This document shows, piece by piece, positions 31,171-40,240 of a stretch of DNA of 64,000 nt. The position numbers were made by a program, and so were the translations under genes. Positions within the stretch are counted from its first letter, which is position 1. The number at the start of each line of letters is the position of its first letter. The stretch is taken from contig NZ_PDBS01000001.1 of assembly GCF_002572525.1 (NCBI RefSeq), forward strand, positions 1,302,001 through 1,366,000, written 5' to 3'. Source of the DNA: Natrinema sp. CBA1119. GTDB lineage: Archaea; Halobacteriota; Halobacteria; Halobacteriales; Natrialbaceae. The notes below the pieces were generated by a model. That model saw only the letters and a program-made list of their open reading frames with translations, was not told the origin of the DNA and did not search any database.

Positions 31171-31250
31171 TAGTAGCCACTGAAACGATGTACACGCTGA
31201 TCGTAACGTACTCGTGCGATCAGGTGTGCAATGACGTTCAGTGGCTACTA
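31171..31250. mobile_element. MITE copy 3
   Basis: 80 bp with terminal inverted repeats TAGTAGCCACTGAA / TTCAGTGGCTACTA and an inner inverted repeat (CTGATCGTA / TGCGATCAG). It touches the 3' end of the next gene, whose stop codon (31254-31256) lies 3 bp beyond the element. Confidence 0.8.
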
Positions 31251-31253
31251 TAT

Positions 31254-32432
31254 CTACTGGGATCGAAGCCGCTTGAGCCATCGCGCTCCCGTCCGAAGCG
31301 CCATCGAAACCTCGTCGCCGAACGAACACCGAGCCGGGTCGGTCTCACAGGGGTTGCCCATCGCGAGTTCCACCGTCGGCGAGCCACCCTCGAAGACGGC
31401 CGCGCTCGCGGTCGTCAACTGCCCGAACGCGTGGTCGTCCGTCTCGGGTTCGGGATGCCGACAGATCGACTCGTTTCCCGGCCCGTGCTCGTGATCCGCC
31501 GCGACCGCCCAGAGGTAGTCGCGGTCGATCTCGTCGCCTCCCGCCTCGAGCAGCGCCGTCGCTCGCTCCCGGCGGCGGCGAGAGCTCTCGGTCGATGCTG
31601 AGCGCGACAGCACGAAGTGATTCGTCCGGGCGACGGCCCCGTCGTCGGCGACCGCGATCCGCTCTTCGATCGGGTTCACCTCGAGTAAGACGGCGTCGGT
31701 TCCGTCCGCCAGAAACAGCGTCTGGGCCATCAGTTGCCGCGTCGGGATCGACTCGAGGAGTTCGTGAGCGTCCGCGACGGTTGCACATTCCTCGAGCACG
31801 CGCCGGACAACGGTGCCGTTGCGGAACTGCGCCTCGGGCTCGATATCGTCCCGGTTCGCGTCGATGTAGGTGTTCGCGGCGACCACCCCCCGATCGTTCA
31901 CGCCCTTGTAGAGCATGACCGTCCCGCAGGTGTCGACGGTCAGAAAGCCGTGGTAGCCGTCGATCGACGGCTGTTCGACGACCGATTTGGGGCGGGCACC
32001 CCGGCCGGCGATATCGCGGTTCTTGAGCACGAGTGAGCCGTCTCGTCCGGTCCGCGACGGCGACACGAGCGCGTTCGTACAGCCGCGCGAGGGGTCGGCG
32101 GCCGGCTCGGCGGCCAGTTCGTCACAGAGGTCGCTGTACGCGAAGGCGTAGACCTCGTAGATCTCGGGATCGACGTCGAGCGTCTCGACCATCGCCTCGT
32201 AGGACCGCACGTGTCGGTCGGGCATGCTCTCCCGACTGCGACGCGCGTACTCGAGCAGCGGCTCGAGGTCGACCTCCCGAGCGTCGATCAGGGACTCGAG
32301 TTTGGCGACAGCCCACTCGACGGCCTCGCGTTCAGTGTCGGCGCGCCGGCGAGCCTGGTCGGCGAACGTGTCCGGTTCGGACGGCGCGTCCGGGCCGGTG
32401 AACGCGACCGGCTCGAGGTCGGTGTCGTCCAT
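31254..32432 (-). CDS. C45-family autoproteolytic acyltransferase/hydrolase
   Basis: A 392-residue Ntn-hydrolase of the acyl-CoA:isopenicillin N acyltransferase-like group. The nucleophile cysteine is in SRGCTNALVSPSRT (about residue 131). Family segments LKNRDIAG, GYHGFLTV and TNHFVLSR follow. Maturation should occur by self-cleavage before that cysteine. The substrate is unknown; homologues act on amide bonds. The last codons reach to within 3 bp of a MITE, so the C-terminus may have been altered by its insertion. Confidence 0.82.
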   Translation of the reverse strand: MDDTDLEPVAFTGPDAPSEPDTFADQARRRADTEREAVEWAVAKLESLIDAREVDLEPLLEYARRSRESMPDRHVRSYEAMVETLDVDPEIYEVYAFAYSDLCDELAAEPAADPSRGCTNALVSPSRTGRDGSLVLKNRDIAGRGARPKSVVEQPSIDGYHGFLTVDTCGTVMLYKGVNDRGVVAANTYIDANRDDIEPEAQFRNGTVVRRVLEECATVADAHELLESIPTRQLMAQTLFLADGTDAVLLEVNPIEERIAVADDGAVARTNHFVLSRSASTESSRRRRERATALLEAGGDEIDRDYLWAVAADHEHGPGNESICRHPEPETDDHAFGQLTTASAAVFEGGSPTVELAMGNPCETDPARCSFGDEVSMALRTGARWLKRLRSQ

Positions 32433-32879
32433 ACCGTCGGAAGGTGATCCAGCGGGTTGTATCGTGGGCCTGAACGGGAGGCCCAGGTACAGGTGGGAGC
32501 GGAGATTGTCGGCTCGAGCGGCGGCAACCGAGCGCGGGCGACAGCGAGGGCTACCGGGAAAGTTTCGGGATTCGAAAGGGTGTACACGTGTCGGCAGCGG
32601 GATAGCGATCGTCGTGCGTGCGTCGCGATGATCGGTGCGTCCCCCGTATCCCCTGTGATGCCAGCGATTGGCTCTGCCGACGTTCTATATAACGTTAGTG
32701 GCCGACATTAGTGTACCGGAACAAGTCAATTTTTAAACAAAACTGAGTGAAGACGTGTTCCCCCCTTCGGTCGATCGTCGTTCTCGAGTGTCTGCTGAGA
32801 GTCACGAACGGTCTCGATCTCCGTCTCGATTTCGCTCCACATCCCTCGTCAAACGACGATTGAACCGGGACAGAGCAGT
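32433..32879. other. Intergenic region without recognisable genes
   Basis: It holds only an AT-rich promoter-like segment (TTTTTAAACAAAA at 32730-32742). Nothing else is supported. Confidence 0.4.
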
Positions 32880-33263
32880 TCAGTCGTGTCGGTATCCGAG
32901 CGCCAGCACGGCAATGAGTAATCCGACGACGGAGGCACCGACTCCGAATCCAGGGATACCGTCATCATCGCTGGAGTCAGAGTCGGACGCCGTGTCGGAC
33001 CCAGTCTCGGACTCTACGGACAAAACGTTCGGTCTCTCTTCGTGGAGGTGCCACGTGGCAGTGTTTCCATCGACCGTCAGCGCGTTTGAGTCCGGCACCT
33101 CTCCGGGCATATTGATGACGTACGGCATCTCGCTAAACGTATCGTCTACTTCTGGCTCTTCGACGTTACCGATTTGCATGGAGACCGTTCCGTTCTCCGC
33201 CGTTAGCACCGTGTCATCGAAATTCTCTTGATCGAAATGCGAGAATCGTATTCGTTCGTTTCA
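32880..33263 (-). pseudogene. 5'-truncated PGF-CTERM surface-protein remnant
   Basis: Only the C-terminal ~125 residues remain. A beta-type segment (GNTATWHLHEERPNVLSV) is followed by a Ser/Asp-rich linker and the tail DDDGIPGFGVGASVVGLLIA with a final RHD. The PGF motif, hydrophobic span and basic end are the archaeosortase A sorting signal. An in-frame stop lies at 33261-33263 and no signal peptide is present, so export is not possible as it stands. The missing 5' part faces the provirus remnant B'. Confidence 0.6.
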
Positions 33264-33454
33264 TATTTCACGATTTACGCTCTACCTGTTAGATACAGAG
33301 TTTTCTCTCGAGAGCCCCCTCATCGATCGAGTCGTCTCGGTGCGTTCGCCGTCGCCCGGCGACCGGATAACCGACACGGTCGCTCGAGCGGATCAACGCC
33401 AGTGAGGCAAACCGATCCGCACCCACGATCCGAGCGACAGGTTCCCCGAACCGA

Positions 33455-33888
33455 TCGAAGCGAGCGGTGGGGGCTCGGCTCGAGGCCAGCGGAAGAGTAT
33501 ATCGGCGACGAGAAACTACGGCGTCACGACGGCTGGTACTATTTCAACGTCTATAGTAGCCACTGCAAGTCAATGCACATGATCGCACGACAGTAGCGCG
33601 GTTCGGAGCGAGCGCGGTTCGGAGCGAACGGAGTGAGCGAGAACCGCGGGGATGCGAACGGCGAGCGAAGCGAGCCGTGAGCGAGCACCGCGAGCGAGAA
33701 CCGCGGACTGTGCGATCGGTGTGTAAATCGTTTCAGTTGGTACTATAGGGGCACATGGATGCTCTGGCTGCACAATCCTACGTGGCAAAATAGTCCGCTC
33801 GAGCGATATACCACTGCTCCGGTGGCACGGTGACGGTGATCACCGTGAGACCGAGCAAGCGGAAATCCCGATTGATACTATCTTCTGA
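33455..33888 (+). pseudogene. PD-(D/E)XK nuclease remnant of B', split by a MITE
   Basis: 33455-33552 and 33755-33888 match the start region and the second half of the intact nuclease gene 45763-46155 (for example the codons for LRRHDGWYYFNVY and the final HGDGDHR-TEQAEI). The centre with the active-site E-x-K region is missing, and a 198-bp MITE derivative interrupts the rest. It cannot make a working enzyme. Confidence 0.7.
33551..33748. mobile_element. MITE copy 4, enlarged by an internal GC-rich insertion
   Basis: Ends CTATAGTAGCCACTG and CAGTTGGTACTATAG, as in the other copies. The centre has been expanded by about 110 bp of words such as GCGCGGTTCGGAGCGA repeated twice and GAGCGAGAACCGCGG repeated. 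It interrupts the nuclease remnant of B' at GTCTA/CCGG. Confidence 0.7.
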
Positions 33889-34027
33889 ATAAGTGAGTCT
33901 CTGCCTCCGTAATCACTTATTTCCCTCCAATTCAGAATCAATCATGAAACCGTTCATAGGCCGATGTCTGACGCACGTCATTAGAGGAACATCCGGTTTT
34001 ATGTGGTAGTTCCTGACATCGGAGATT

Positions 34028-34294
34028 GTGCAACCGACTCAATCACTCAGTCTGAAGATCGTGGACAAAGTCGCCGAACGTGAAGGAGTCCAACCGGAAG
34101 AGCTCACCCCACCGATCCACTACGCGATTAACACGGACGCACTCGACTCACTCTATGACGCAAGCGACTCCGACAGGAGTCCGTCTCGAGTCGAATTCGT
34201 CTACAACGGCTACACGGTGACAGTCGATAGTACAGGCGACGTAGCTCTCGAGAACCGCGTAGCGGCCCTCGATCCCGATAAAACCGCAGTGTGA
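34028..34294 (+). CDS. HalOD1-domain protein
   Basis: An 88-residue protein with GTG start. It follows the HalOD1 pattern: LSLKIVDKVAEREGVQPEEL, PPIHYAINTDALDSLYD, then VEFVYNGYTVTVDSTGDVAL. HalOD1 is described as an output domain in haloarchaeal signalling, and stand-alone copies are frequent. It sits between the nuclease remnant and the DUF7692-like remnant of B', a position without a gene in B, so it may be cargo of that provirus. Confidence 0.75.
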   Translation: MQPTQSLSLKIVDKVAEREGVQPEELTPPIHYAINTDALDSLYDASDSDRSPSRVEFVYNGYTVTVDSTGDVALENRVAALDPDKTAV

Positions 34295-34344
34295 CCCGCT
34301 CTGATACACGGGACTGAGATTCGATCTCTTACGAGTCCATTTCA

Positions 34345-34535
34345 ACAACGGTCTCAGTAGTGACCTCGAAAGCCACTGCTCGAGTCGAAAGCGTCTCGGC
34401 GGTCTCTCGGCGCTGCTCGAGCGTGCGGTCATCGCGCTTGAGGACCTGACGTGACAGTTAATCGTATCGATCCGCATCCGCCGAGGCTCGCCGTGTTCGT
34501 CAAACTCGAGGCAGATCCCATTTTTCTCGAGCCGG
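34345..34535 (-). pseudogene. Fused remnants of the DUF7692-like gene and replication gene (B')
   Basis: 34345-34450 matches 46507-46620 (DUF7692-like C-terminal part). From 34455 the match changes to 49505-49583, inside the replication-type gene. Everything between these two points in provirus B, including the cargo site, is missing. The junction is clean and no repeat is seen at it. Confidence 0.65.
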
Positions 34536-34584
34536 GTTCGATCTTAACGAGTGCTCTCGCTCGCGAATGTGTCGTGGTCGAACG

Positions 34585-34598
34585 CGGGCACGATGGGA
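34585..34598. repeat. tRNA-Arg att copy 1 (end of B')
   Basis: CGGGCACGATGGGA is identical to 52590-52603 at the 3' end of tRNA-Arg. It follows the last recognisable B' sequence and is 100 bp from the second copy. Confidence 0.65.
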
Positions 34599-34684
34599 GT
34601 ATGAACTACGCCGTCGGCTCGCTCCGCTCGCCGCCGTCTAGTTCAAATCCCCGGTGCCGTTACTGCTCACGTTGTTCGCAGATA

Positions 34685-34698
34685 ACGGGCACGATGGG
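34685..34698. repeat. tRNA-Arg att copy 2 (attL of provirus B)
   Basis: ACGGGCACGATGGG is identical to 52589-52602. It is 48 bp from the integrase stop, close to the 67 bp seen in element A, and so is the likely attL. Confidence 0.75.
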
Positions 34699-34746
34699 TA
34701 TCGGTGATTCCGGGGTCAGAGACCGTCTTTTGAGCGTTCATGGATT

Positions 34747-35799
34747 TCATAGGTCTGGAAGGTGGTTGCTGCGCTGTTCGGCCTGTTCGCGGTCAGAACG
34801 GCGGTCGTAGTGCCGATCGAGGATGTCCTCGCTCGCGTTGAGTTGATCCTTGACGACCCGACGAGGGACATCCTCTCGTCGATAGTAGGTTACGCGACCG
34901 CTGCGAAGGTCGTGCGGCGATCGAGACGAGGGACACTTACTCGCGTGATCGAGATGGGTTGCATCGCACTCGTCGACATCTCGGTCATGCGGGCACGGTT
35001 CACCGCGCCAGCAAGGCCGCGTGACGCGGTACAGCGTCTTCCGCAACGTGTTCCCCGCCGGACGCCCGTACTCCGTCGTGAGTAGGGGTTCACGGCCGTG
35101 GTCGTCCGTAATATCGTGGCGATGGTACTCAATGTAATCCTCGATGTAGCGAGCCGTTTTCTCGCTAATTCGGTTCCATCGGGTCCCCTGATCCTGATTC
35201 TTCAAGGGAGTCCCCGTCTCGGGTCGGTGTACGTAGTGAATCGCCGGACCCGACATGCGGGGATGCGATCCGTCCAAGTCGAGATCTCGAAGGTCGAGTC
35301 CGCGAACGGCACCCGTTCGCGCACCGGTCCGCCACAGGAGCATCACGATGAGGTGATTCCGCGAAGCCGGATGTGCGCGCTCGAGGTACTCGAGGATCGA
35401 TATCGCCCGGTCAGGGTTCAGCGTCGAATCCGACACGTCTTCGCCGTTCTTCATCGTCGGCAGCGTGACCTGCTCGTACAGCTCCGGGTCCACGGCATCG
35501 ATGTTAGCCGCGAATCGGAGGAACCGCCGTAACGTCGCGAGCTGGCCTTTGAGTGTGACCAGTTTGATTGATTCTCGATCGTCGCCCTTCCCTTCGCGAC
35601 GCCACGTTCGGTACTTGTAGATATCTCGGCCGGTGAGTTCGTTCAGATTCTCGAGTTCGTATTCATCACAGAACTGTACGAACGCCCGTAGCCGGTGTTT
35701 TGCGCTCTTTCGCGTCGATACTGCGTGTTCGTCACGCATCGCATCGTGATACATCTCGATCGCCTCGTGAGGGGCAATCGGCTCGAGGTCCTGATTCAT
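34747..35799 (-). CDS. int: SNJ2-type tyrosine integrase of provirus B
   Basis: A 350-residue recombinase. The first arginine is in RTGARTGAVRGLDLRDLD, the HxxR box in SPHDLRSGRVTYYRRED, and the tyrosine region DILDRHYDRRSD. The cysteine-rich insert before HxxR (CWRGEPCPHDRDVDEC) is shared with the integrase of element A. The two enzymes share motifs and layout but are clearly different in sequence, in keeping with their different tRNA targets. The start overlaps the upstream leader peptide by ATGA. Confidence 0.88.
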   Translation of the reverse strand: MNQDLEPIAPHEAIEMYHDAMRDEHAVSTRKSAKHRLRAFVQFCDEYELENLNELTGRDIYKYRTWRREGKGDDRESIKLVTLKGQLATLRRFLRFAANIDAVDPELYEQVTLPTMKNGEDVSDSTLNPDRAISILEYLERAHPASRNHLIVMLLWRTGARTGAVRGLDLRDLDLDGSHPRMSGPAIHYVHRPETGTPLKNQDQGTRWNRISEKTARYIEDYIEYHRHDITDDHGREPLLTTEYGRPAGNTLRKTLYRVTRPCWRGEPCPHDRDVDECDATHLDHASKCPSSRSPHDLRSGRVTYYRREDVPRRVVKDQLNASEDILDRHYDRRSDREQAEQRSNHLPDL

Positions 35800-35873
35800 C
35801 GAGCCACCTCGAGCGTATCGCTGTTATTACAGTATCCGGTACTCTTACCGTGGTAGCGTTCCAGTTTCGTCAT
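35796..35873 (-). CDS. Leader peptide coupled to the integrase (provirus B)
   Basis: A 25-residue frame: MTKLERYHGKSTGYCNNSDT and five more residues. Its stop overlaps the integrase start by ATGA, the same arrangement as in element A, whose peptide shares the H-GKST-Y-N motif. Translation of the integrase probably depends on it. Confidence 0.5.
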   Translation of the reverse strand: MTKLERYHGKSTGYCNNSDTLEVAR

Positions 35874-35887
35874 GGTCTCACAGTTGT

Positions 35888-35939
35888 GGGACCGCGGACG
35901 AACCGCGTGCGCCGCTTGTTGGTCCAGGGGGCGCACGCG
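35888..35939 (-). promoter_or_regulatory. 52-nt conserved inverted-repeat/pseudoknot block upstream of int (provirus B)
   Basis: Differs from 6222-6273 at three positions only. The 10-bp stem (35904-35913 with 35930-35939) is perfect here, where element A has one G-U, so a change was tolerated or compensated. The loop GGTCC can pair with GGACC near the left end. It lies 14 nt upstream of the leader peptide start on the integrase transcript. Confidence 0.6.
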
Positions 35940-36185
35940 GCTGCCGTCCGTCGGCTGATTAGTACGACAGTACCCGACTCTCTTAGTCGTCGGAGTGCGG
36001 TTTCCGTTATTTCCGATAACAGTCGCTTTCGGTGACTGACTCGCGCTCGAGAGTGTTGAGCGGCGGTTCTCCATGATTCCGATAGTTCCGATATCGGAAC
36101 TCGAGGCGGCCGTGGGCTGTGGGCCGTGGGCCGATCGATGCGGTCTATCGGGGGCTTTATCCCCCGGAGCGTTGCGCAAATACAT

Positions 36186-36293
36186 GCTTCCGTACCGATG
36201 ATACGGAGGCCAGGCGGGCCGGTGCCCCTAACACCGGGTCCGCGTTTCTGACGAGGACCCGACCGGGCAGCGGCGGGTCCGTCTAGCTTCCGT
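36186..36293. other. Conserved multi-hairpin element between int and regulator (provirus B)
   Basis: Hairpins: 36186-36194 with 36202-36210 (GCTTCCGTA/TACGGAGGC), 36214-36243 (GCGG...CGGTG...CACCG...CCGC), and 36255-36261 with 36274-36280 (GGACCCG/CGGGTCC). A direct repeat of GCTTCCGT closes it at 36286-36293. This is the same order as in element A. The rest of 35940-36418 contains another GC hairpin (GGGGGCTTTATCCCCC at 36150-36165) and the regulator's promoter (TTATATTTAA at 36321-36330). Confidence 0.55.
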
Positions 36294-36418
36294 TAGCGCC
36301 ACCGAAACATCCCACTCACTTATATTTAACCGACCGTTCGTTAATCTGTGGTGAATCAAATGTTACTGCCAGTAACTCCAATCAGTATTGATAAAATGCC
36401 AGTATGGGACGTGACTGT

Positions 36419-36676
36419 ATGCGAAGACCGAGGGTATCGTGGATGACGCAAGCCGATGACCGCATCCTCGAGACCCTCGCGGACACCGATCTGATCCTGT
36501 CTCCTCGCGTTCTTGAGGCGAATATCGACTATTCGCGGCACTATCTGAGTACGCGACTCGGGAAGCTTCGCGATGCCGGGCTCGTCGATCGCGTCGACGA
36601 GGGGCTGTACCGGATCACCGACCGCGGCCGTGCGTATCTCGAGGGAGAACTTGAGGCCGAAGAATTGGAAAAATAG
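36419..36676 (+). CDS. Winged-helix regulator of provirus B (phiH-repressor-like)
   Basis: An 85-residue protein, MRRPRVSWMTQADDRILETL at the start, recognition-helix region YSRHYLSTRLGKLRDAGLV and wing VDEGLYRITDRGRAYLEGEL. The WM-(3)-D-RILE and GLY-IT-RG--YL-GEL patterns are typical of haloviral phiH-type repressors. The start is set at the methionine of MRRPR, which matches MRKHAE in the element-A regulator. It probably maintains lysogeny and may bind the hairpin region just upstream. Confidence 0.8.
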   Translation: MRRPRVSWMTQADDRILETLADTDLILSPRVLEANIDYSRHYLSTRLGKLRDAGLVDRVDEGLYRITDRGRAYLEGELEAEELEK

Positions 36677-36685
36677 CCCTACAAT

Positions 36686-37480
36686 CTATCGAACCGTCCC
36701 CAGACTCCGCGCCGCATCCGCCGAGACGACGATATCTTGTTCCGAGAACCGAACCCCGCCGCCGGCCACGTCGTCGATCAAATCAGCCAGTCCCTCGAGA
36801 TATTCCCGATTTCGATCCTCTCGAAGCGTGAGCGTTGCTTTCCCCGCGTGTTCGGTGGCCCGATTCTCGAGATAGGCATAGACAAACTGTTCGCGAACGC
36901 TCGCGGGCGCGTCGCTGAGATATGGCGGGAGTGAGAGTTCCTGGTCGGCTTTCGGGCCGACTGGAGCGCCGAGTACTGCGAGCACGCGACCGAGGACCGT
37001 CCCGTCGTCAGTGGGGCGGGCTTCGTCTGCCCGGCCGTCGCGATCGTCGACGACCGTGTACTCGACACCAGCCAGCTCGAGGGCGTCGAAGACGTGGCTC
37101 TCCTCGCCGCGGTGGTTGATCGCAAAGCTCGGCTGGTAGAACTGCTCGGCGATCGAACCACCCGAAAAGATGTTCGCGACGAGCGTATTGAGCGCAGTGA
37201 ACTCGGGGTCGTCGTAGCCAGCCTCGAGCCAGCCGTAGTCGTGGGCGGTTTCGATCGCTCGGGCCGCGTCGGGAGCGCCCCCGTCGAGCCACGGACGGAT
37301 GCGCCCCCGCGGAAGTTCGAGCGCTGTCGAGATTGCACTCGAACCCTTGTTCGGGTGGCGACTCGCGTAGTCGAGTACGCGTCGGTAGTCTTCGACGGCG
37401 TCGAATGGGTCGGCATAAGAGGGCGTGTTGTAGGTGCGCGCGATTTCTTTCTCACCGAGAATCGGTCCGTCGCTCGACAT
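36686..37480 (-). CDS. Provirus protein with LAGLIDADG-like/DNA-binding fold (putative)
   Basis: A 264-residue protein. An N-terminal helix-turn-helix-like part (SSAISTALELPRGRIRPWLD) precedes a middle domain. The C-terminal half has the pattern LPPYLSDAPASVREQFVYAY and LADLIDDVAGGG, which resembles LAGLIDADG-type homing-endonuclease-derived DNA-binding proteins known from haloarchaea. The acidic catalytic residues of a nuclease are not clear. Such proteins are probably transcription factors or resolvases. It is convergent with the regulator gene, 9 bp between stops. Confidence 0.5.
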   Translation of the reverse strand: MSSDGPILGEKEIARTYNTPSYADPFDAVEDYRRVLDYASRHPNKGSSAISTALELPRGRIRPWLDGGAPDAARAIETAHDYGWLEAGYDDPEFTALNTLVANIFSGGSIAEQFYQPSFAINHRGEESHVFDALELAGVEYTVVDDRDGRADEARPTDDGTVLGRVLAVLGAPVGPKADQELSLPPYLSDAPASVREQFVYAYLENRATEHAGKATLTLREDRNREYLEGLADLIDDVAGGGVRFSEQDIVVSADAARSLGTVR

Positions 37481-37805
37481 GGATGTATCCAGTGACCGGG
37501 TCGGCAAATCCGTACCGGTTTTGCGAGTGATTAGCTAATCGCCAGATAGCGGCGATTCAAGGACCCTTTGTAAGGCTTCTGTCAGACGCTGCTTATCAGA
37601 ATTGAAACCGTCTAATTAGTGTTATTTCTTTACTATCAGGTGAATATATATGATGCTGATAGAGTCGTAGCTATTAGCATCGGACGACGGCGGCTCGAGA
37701 AAACGGAGACACGAGGGTTGATTCCATTCCCCTATCCGCACCTTCGATTCTACGAGGGGGCGGATAAGCCTTCTCACCGTTCAATCGTCGGTGCGTTAGC
37801 AAATC

Positions 37806-38183
37806 ATGGATTTGAAAGACTACAGCAACAAATTAGTTGGCGACGATGAACAGCGCGCAGTGTCACCTGTCATAGGGGTCATACTGATGGTGGCCATAAC
37901 TGTGATTCTTGCCGCTGTTATTGCGGCGTTCGTGCTGGATATGGGGCAAAGTCAGAGCGCACCTTCGAATGCGGGTGTCAATGTTGAGAACAATAGTAAC
38001 AGCACTTACGACGTGACGTATACCCAAGAAGGCAGCAACGTGAATCAGATTGGATGTACGAATGGTAGTGATTGGAATACCACATCCGAGATCGGTGACA
38101 CTATCATTTGTGCAGAGGGCAGCAGTGTCGTTGCATCCGGTGACGAGGGTAATACGACTATCCAGTCGAACCTTGGAAGCTAA
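37806..38183 (+). CDS. Type IV pilin, copy 1 (provirus-borne)
   Basis: A 125-residue archaeal pilin. The class III signal ends before [20 protein letters not shown], the canonical haloarchaeal prepilin peptidase site and hydrophobic assembly helix. The mature head (about 75 residues) is Asn/Ser/Thr-rich with several N-x-S/T glycosylation sequons. A promoter TATA (GAATATATA) lies about 160 bp upstream, leaving a long leader. Pilins are assembled into adhesive pili by host PilB/PilC. A virus-borne pilin could change attachment or block other viruses. Confidence 0.85.
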   Translation: MDLKDYSNKLVGDDEQRAVSPVIGVILMVAITVILAAVIAAFVLDMGQSQSAPSNAGVNVENNSNSTYDVTYTQEGSNVNQIGCTNGSDWNTTSEIGDTIICAEGSSVVASGDEGNTTIQSNLGS

Positions 38184-38749
38184 ATAGAGGCTTAGCAGCC
38201 AATTTGGACCGTATTTTTCATTGACAGTCAGACATGTAGCTGTTTTCGCTGTAGTAATTGGGTTCGAACAACGGTCAGTGATATTTTTGTTCGATTGAGC
38301 CGTCCAAGTATATTTATGGAAGGAATTGGATGTAATGAACTTTAGGTGGTCATACTCTGCCTCAAGCCGACCATAGTGGTGGTAGTGTCGATAAACCACA
38401 TCCCACCACTACCAACACATCAGATTTTGGACACCGTCTTAGTCCTGTCCGAAGTACTCCTTTGGACAGGGTTTCGATTTCAGCAAATCACCTGAAAGCG
38501 GCGCTTCAAGCTGACGCTGTAAGGGTTCCGTCAGACACTGCTTATCAATTGTGATGTTCACCAATTCATGAGATTCCTTGACTATCAGGTGAATATATAT
38601 GGATCCGGTGACCAGTCTCCGTTAGCATCGGTAAGGCGGCTTGAGAAATCAGGGACACAAGATTGATTCCATTCCACTTGGTCCGCAGTTCTCCTCTTCG
38701 AAAGGGAGACAAAGACTTTCTCACCGTTCACATCCGATGTGGATGAACA
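38184..38749. other. Spacer between pilin genes
   Basis: It holds the duplicated promoter/leader of the second pilin (from about 38490; TATA-like GAATATATAT at 38591-38600) and a CCTGTCC/GGACAGG hairpin at 38446-38472 that may end the first transcript. No frame is supported. Confidence 0.45.
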
Positions 38750-39139
38750 ATGATAGATGGGAAATCGGTACGGAGAATGTTGATTGGATCGGACGATGAA
38801 CGTGCAGTGTCACCGGTCATAGGGGTCATACTGATGGTGGCCATAACTGTGATCCTCGCAGCCGTGATCGCAGCGTTTGTACTAGATATGGGGCAAAGTC
38901 AGAGTGCACCAACCAATGCTGGCGTGAATGTTGAGGAGAATGACAATGGGAATTACGACGTGACGTATACGCAAGGTGGAGATAACGTGGAAAGTATTGG
39001 GTGTAATAATGGAGGTAGCACTCCTGATTGGAACGCCACATCCGAAGTCGGAGGAACTATTGTTTGCCATCCAGGTAGTAGCGTCGTCGCATCGGGCGGA
39101 GATGGTAATACGACCATCCAGTCGAACCTTGGAAGCTAA
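38750..39139 (+). CDS. Type IV pilin, copy 2 (provirus-borne)
   Basis: A 129-residue paralogue of the first pilin. The signal and assembly helix ([20 protein letters not shown]) are identical; the N-terminal leader ([17 protein letters not shown]) and the mature head differ. The end of both, [11 protein letters not shown], is the same. Diversified heads on a constant helix suggest alternative surface forms. Confidence 0.85.
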   Translation: MIDGKSVRRMLIGSDDERAVSPVIGVILMVAITVILAAVIAAFVLDMGQSQSAPTNAGVNVEENDNGNYDVTYTQGGDNVESIGCNNGGSTPDWNATSEVGGTIVCHPGSSVVASGGDGNTTIQSNLGS

Positions 39140-39483
39140 ATAAATTCCTGCGGTCATTACAGACCGCCTTTTGCTGACTGGCTGTCGGAGATACGAACGG
39201 TAGGAGTTCTTTATTAGTTTGAGGCTAGTTCTACGAGTCATAGTTTAAACGAGTATATGCATGGGTGCCGATTTGCGTCGCTCGTAGGAGAATGACCGAT
39301 TCGGGCTCTATGACTGCGAGATGAAAGGTAACGAGATCACGGCGATGGCTGACCAAATTCGTTCTGATTCTATGCACCTTCGCGGCCCTCAGCCCACGGC
39401 AAGGTGCATACATCGAGGCGTCCCAACACATCTGCGTGTGATCTCATGGAGTCGAATCTGGAACCGGGTTCCAGCGGTCTCGG
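39140..39483. other. Spacer between pilin region and structural module
   Basis: No supported gene. It lies before the convergent small gene 39484-39669. Short hairpin-like words (GGTTCCAG-region) are seen but nothing conserved can be shown. Confidence 0.35.
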
Positions 39484-40224
<741 letters not shown>

Positions 40225-40240
40225 ACCGGAGGTACAGTAC

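Larger units (their letters stand above)
33455..34598. mobile_element. Provirus remnant B' at tRNA-Arg
   Basis: Collinear fragments of the provirus right end: nuclease gene (33455-33888, broken by a MITE), a HalOD1 gene, a fused piece of the DUF7692-like and replication genes (34345-34535), and a terminal 14-bp tRNA-Arg 3'-end copy (34585-34598). It lies directly left of the intact provirus B. It is the third related provirus end in the window. Confidence 0.65.
37545..39139 (+). repeat. Tandem duplication of a pilin gene with its promoter region
   Basis: The stretch 37550-38183 and the stretch 38490-39139 are related throughout: upstream (TCAGACGCTGCTTATCA versus TCAGACACTGCTTATCA; both have the TATCAGGTGAATATATATG promoter word at 37635 and 38584), the leader (TTCTCACCGTTCA), and the coding part. 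Signal-peptide DNA is nearly identical; the mature parts differ. Confidence 0.7.
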
